Assembly (NCBI RefSeq): GCF_022695985.1
Contig: NZ_JAAPBF010000005.1
Location: 30,425-94,424 of the forward strand
Source: Streptomyces sp. NP-1717
Lineage (GTDB): Bacteria; Actinomycetota; Actinomycetes; Streptomycetales; Streptomycetaceae
Direction: 5' to 3'
DNA length: 64,000 nucleotides
Below, piece by piece: positions 63,839 through 64,000 of this stretch. The notes under the pieces were generated by a model. The model was not told the DNA's origin. It ran no database searches and was given only the letters and a program-made list of their open reading frames with translations. Position numbers and translations under genes: made by a program. Each line of letters begins with the position of its first letter. Position 1 is the stretch's first letter.

Positions 63839-64000
63839 CGTCCGAGCTTGCCAGACGGGCTTACCCGACGGTAGGGGGATGTTCTGGTCAGATCCGCCCC
63901 GACCTGCGGACCTGTTCCCGCGCGGTGCTCCCCAGCCCGTAGAGTGACGCCCACGCGGCGACGAACGGGCCTGCCCCGGACGGCGATCCGGCGTGGACAA
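63839..64000. other. Intergenic end of window, possible start of the next plus-strand gene
   Basis: The last 162 bp contain no complete gene. A GTG at 63994, followed by GAC, could be the beginning of a plus-strand gene that continues beyond the window, but too little is visible to judge. Confidence 0.3.

Overview
The window is about 72% GC, has few non-coding gaps, uses many GTG starts, and carries a complete Pup-proteasome gene set. Gene content and order point to a Streptomyces or close relative chromosome (core, not plasmid). From memory, the order glpF-gylR-metH and the trmI-arc-dop-pup-prcBA-pafA-pafBC-tatAC-helicase run match the Streptomyces coelicolor chromosome. I saw no tRNA, rRNA, CRISPR array, prophage or insertion sequence.

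Layout. 0-8 kb: the start of the glycerol operon (glpF) with its IclR-type regulator GylR, then divergent metH, a HAD phosphatase and an orphan peptide-binding lipoprotein. 7.9-13 kb: an orphan response regulator, a RecB-like Fe-S nuclease, a site-2 protease, tRNA m1A58 methyltransferase, a small exported protein and a ferredoxin. 13.3-32.8 kb: the pupylation-proteasome region. It runs ATPase ARC, depupylase Dop, Pup, an endonuclease VII-like HNH protein, the beta and alpha proteasome subunits, a LacI/MFS pair, Pup ligase PafA, two FKBP prolyl isomerases, the DNA-damage activators PafB/PafC, two small conserved proteins, TatA/TatC, a lipid kinase and a Ski2-like helicase.

33-44 kb: a small secreted protein and an ADP-ribosylglycohydrolase, then what looks like one stress regulon. 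An ECF sigma factor (SigK-like) and its anti-sigma factor (RskA-like) sit with a five-gene membrane-lipid operon (FAD oxidase, DUF1365, two cyclopropane-synthase-like methyltransferases, DUF1295) and a divergent molybdopterin oxidoreductase plus fasciclin lipoprotein. All three transcription units are preceded by the same bipartite motif, GACCAATCC-N16-CGAAT. This is the strongest new observation in the window.

44-54 kb: a siderophore-interacting protein with an iron box, a 5'-3' exonuclease, and a glycine-betaine ABC transporter whose permease is fused to two tandem binding domains and whose leader contains a terminator-like hairpin. Then come an XRE-cupin regulator, a helical-backbone metal receptor, a TDT-family transporter and a LysR regulator. 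54.8-61.6 kb: a probable ethanolamine utilisation cluster of gamma-glutamyl hydrolase, ethanolamine-type permease, GntR/FCD regulator, GlnA4-like ligase, aldehyde dehydrogenase and SDR. Together these could convert ethanolamine through gamma-glutamyl intermediates. The window ends with a DUF2510 membrane protein and a PLP-dependent alanine-racemase-fold enzyme.

Many transcription units end in strong GC-rich hairpins, often shared by convergent genes. Coordinates and starts were read by eye; functional names rest on motif recognition, not on database searches.
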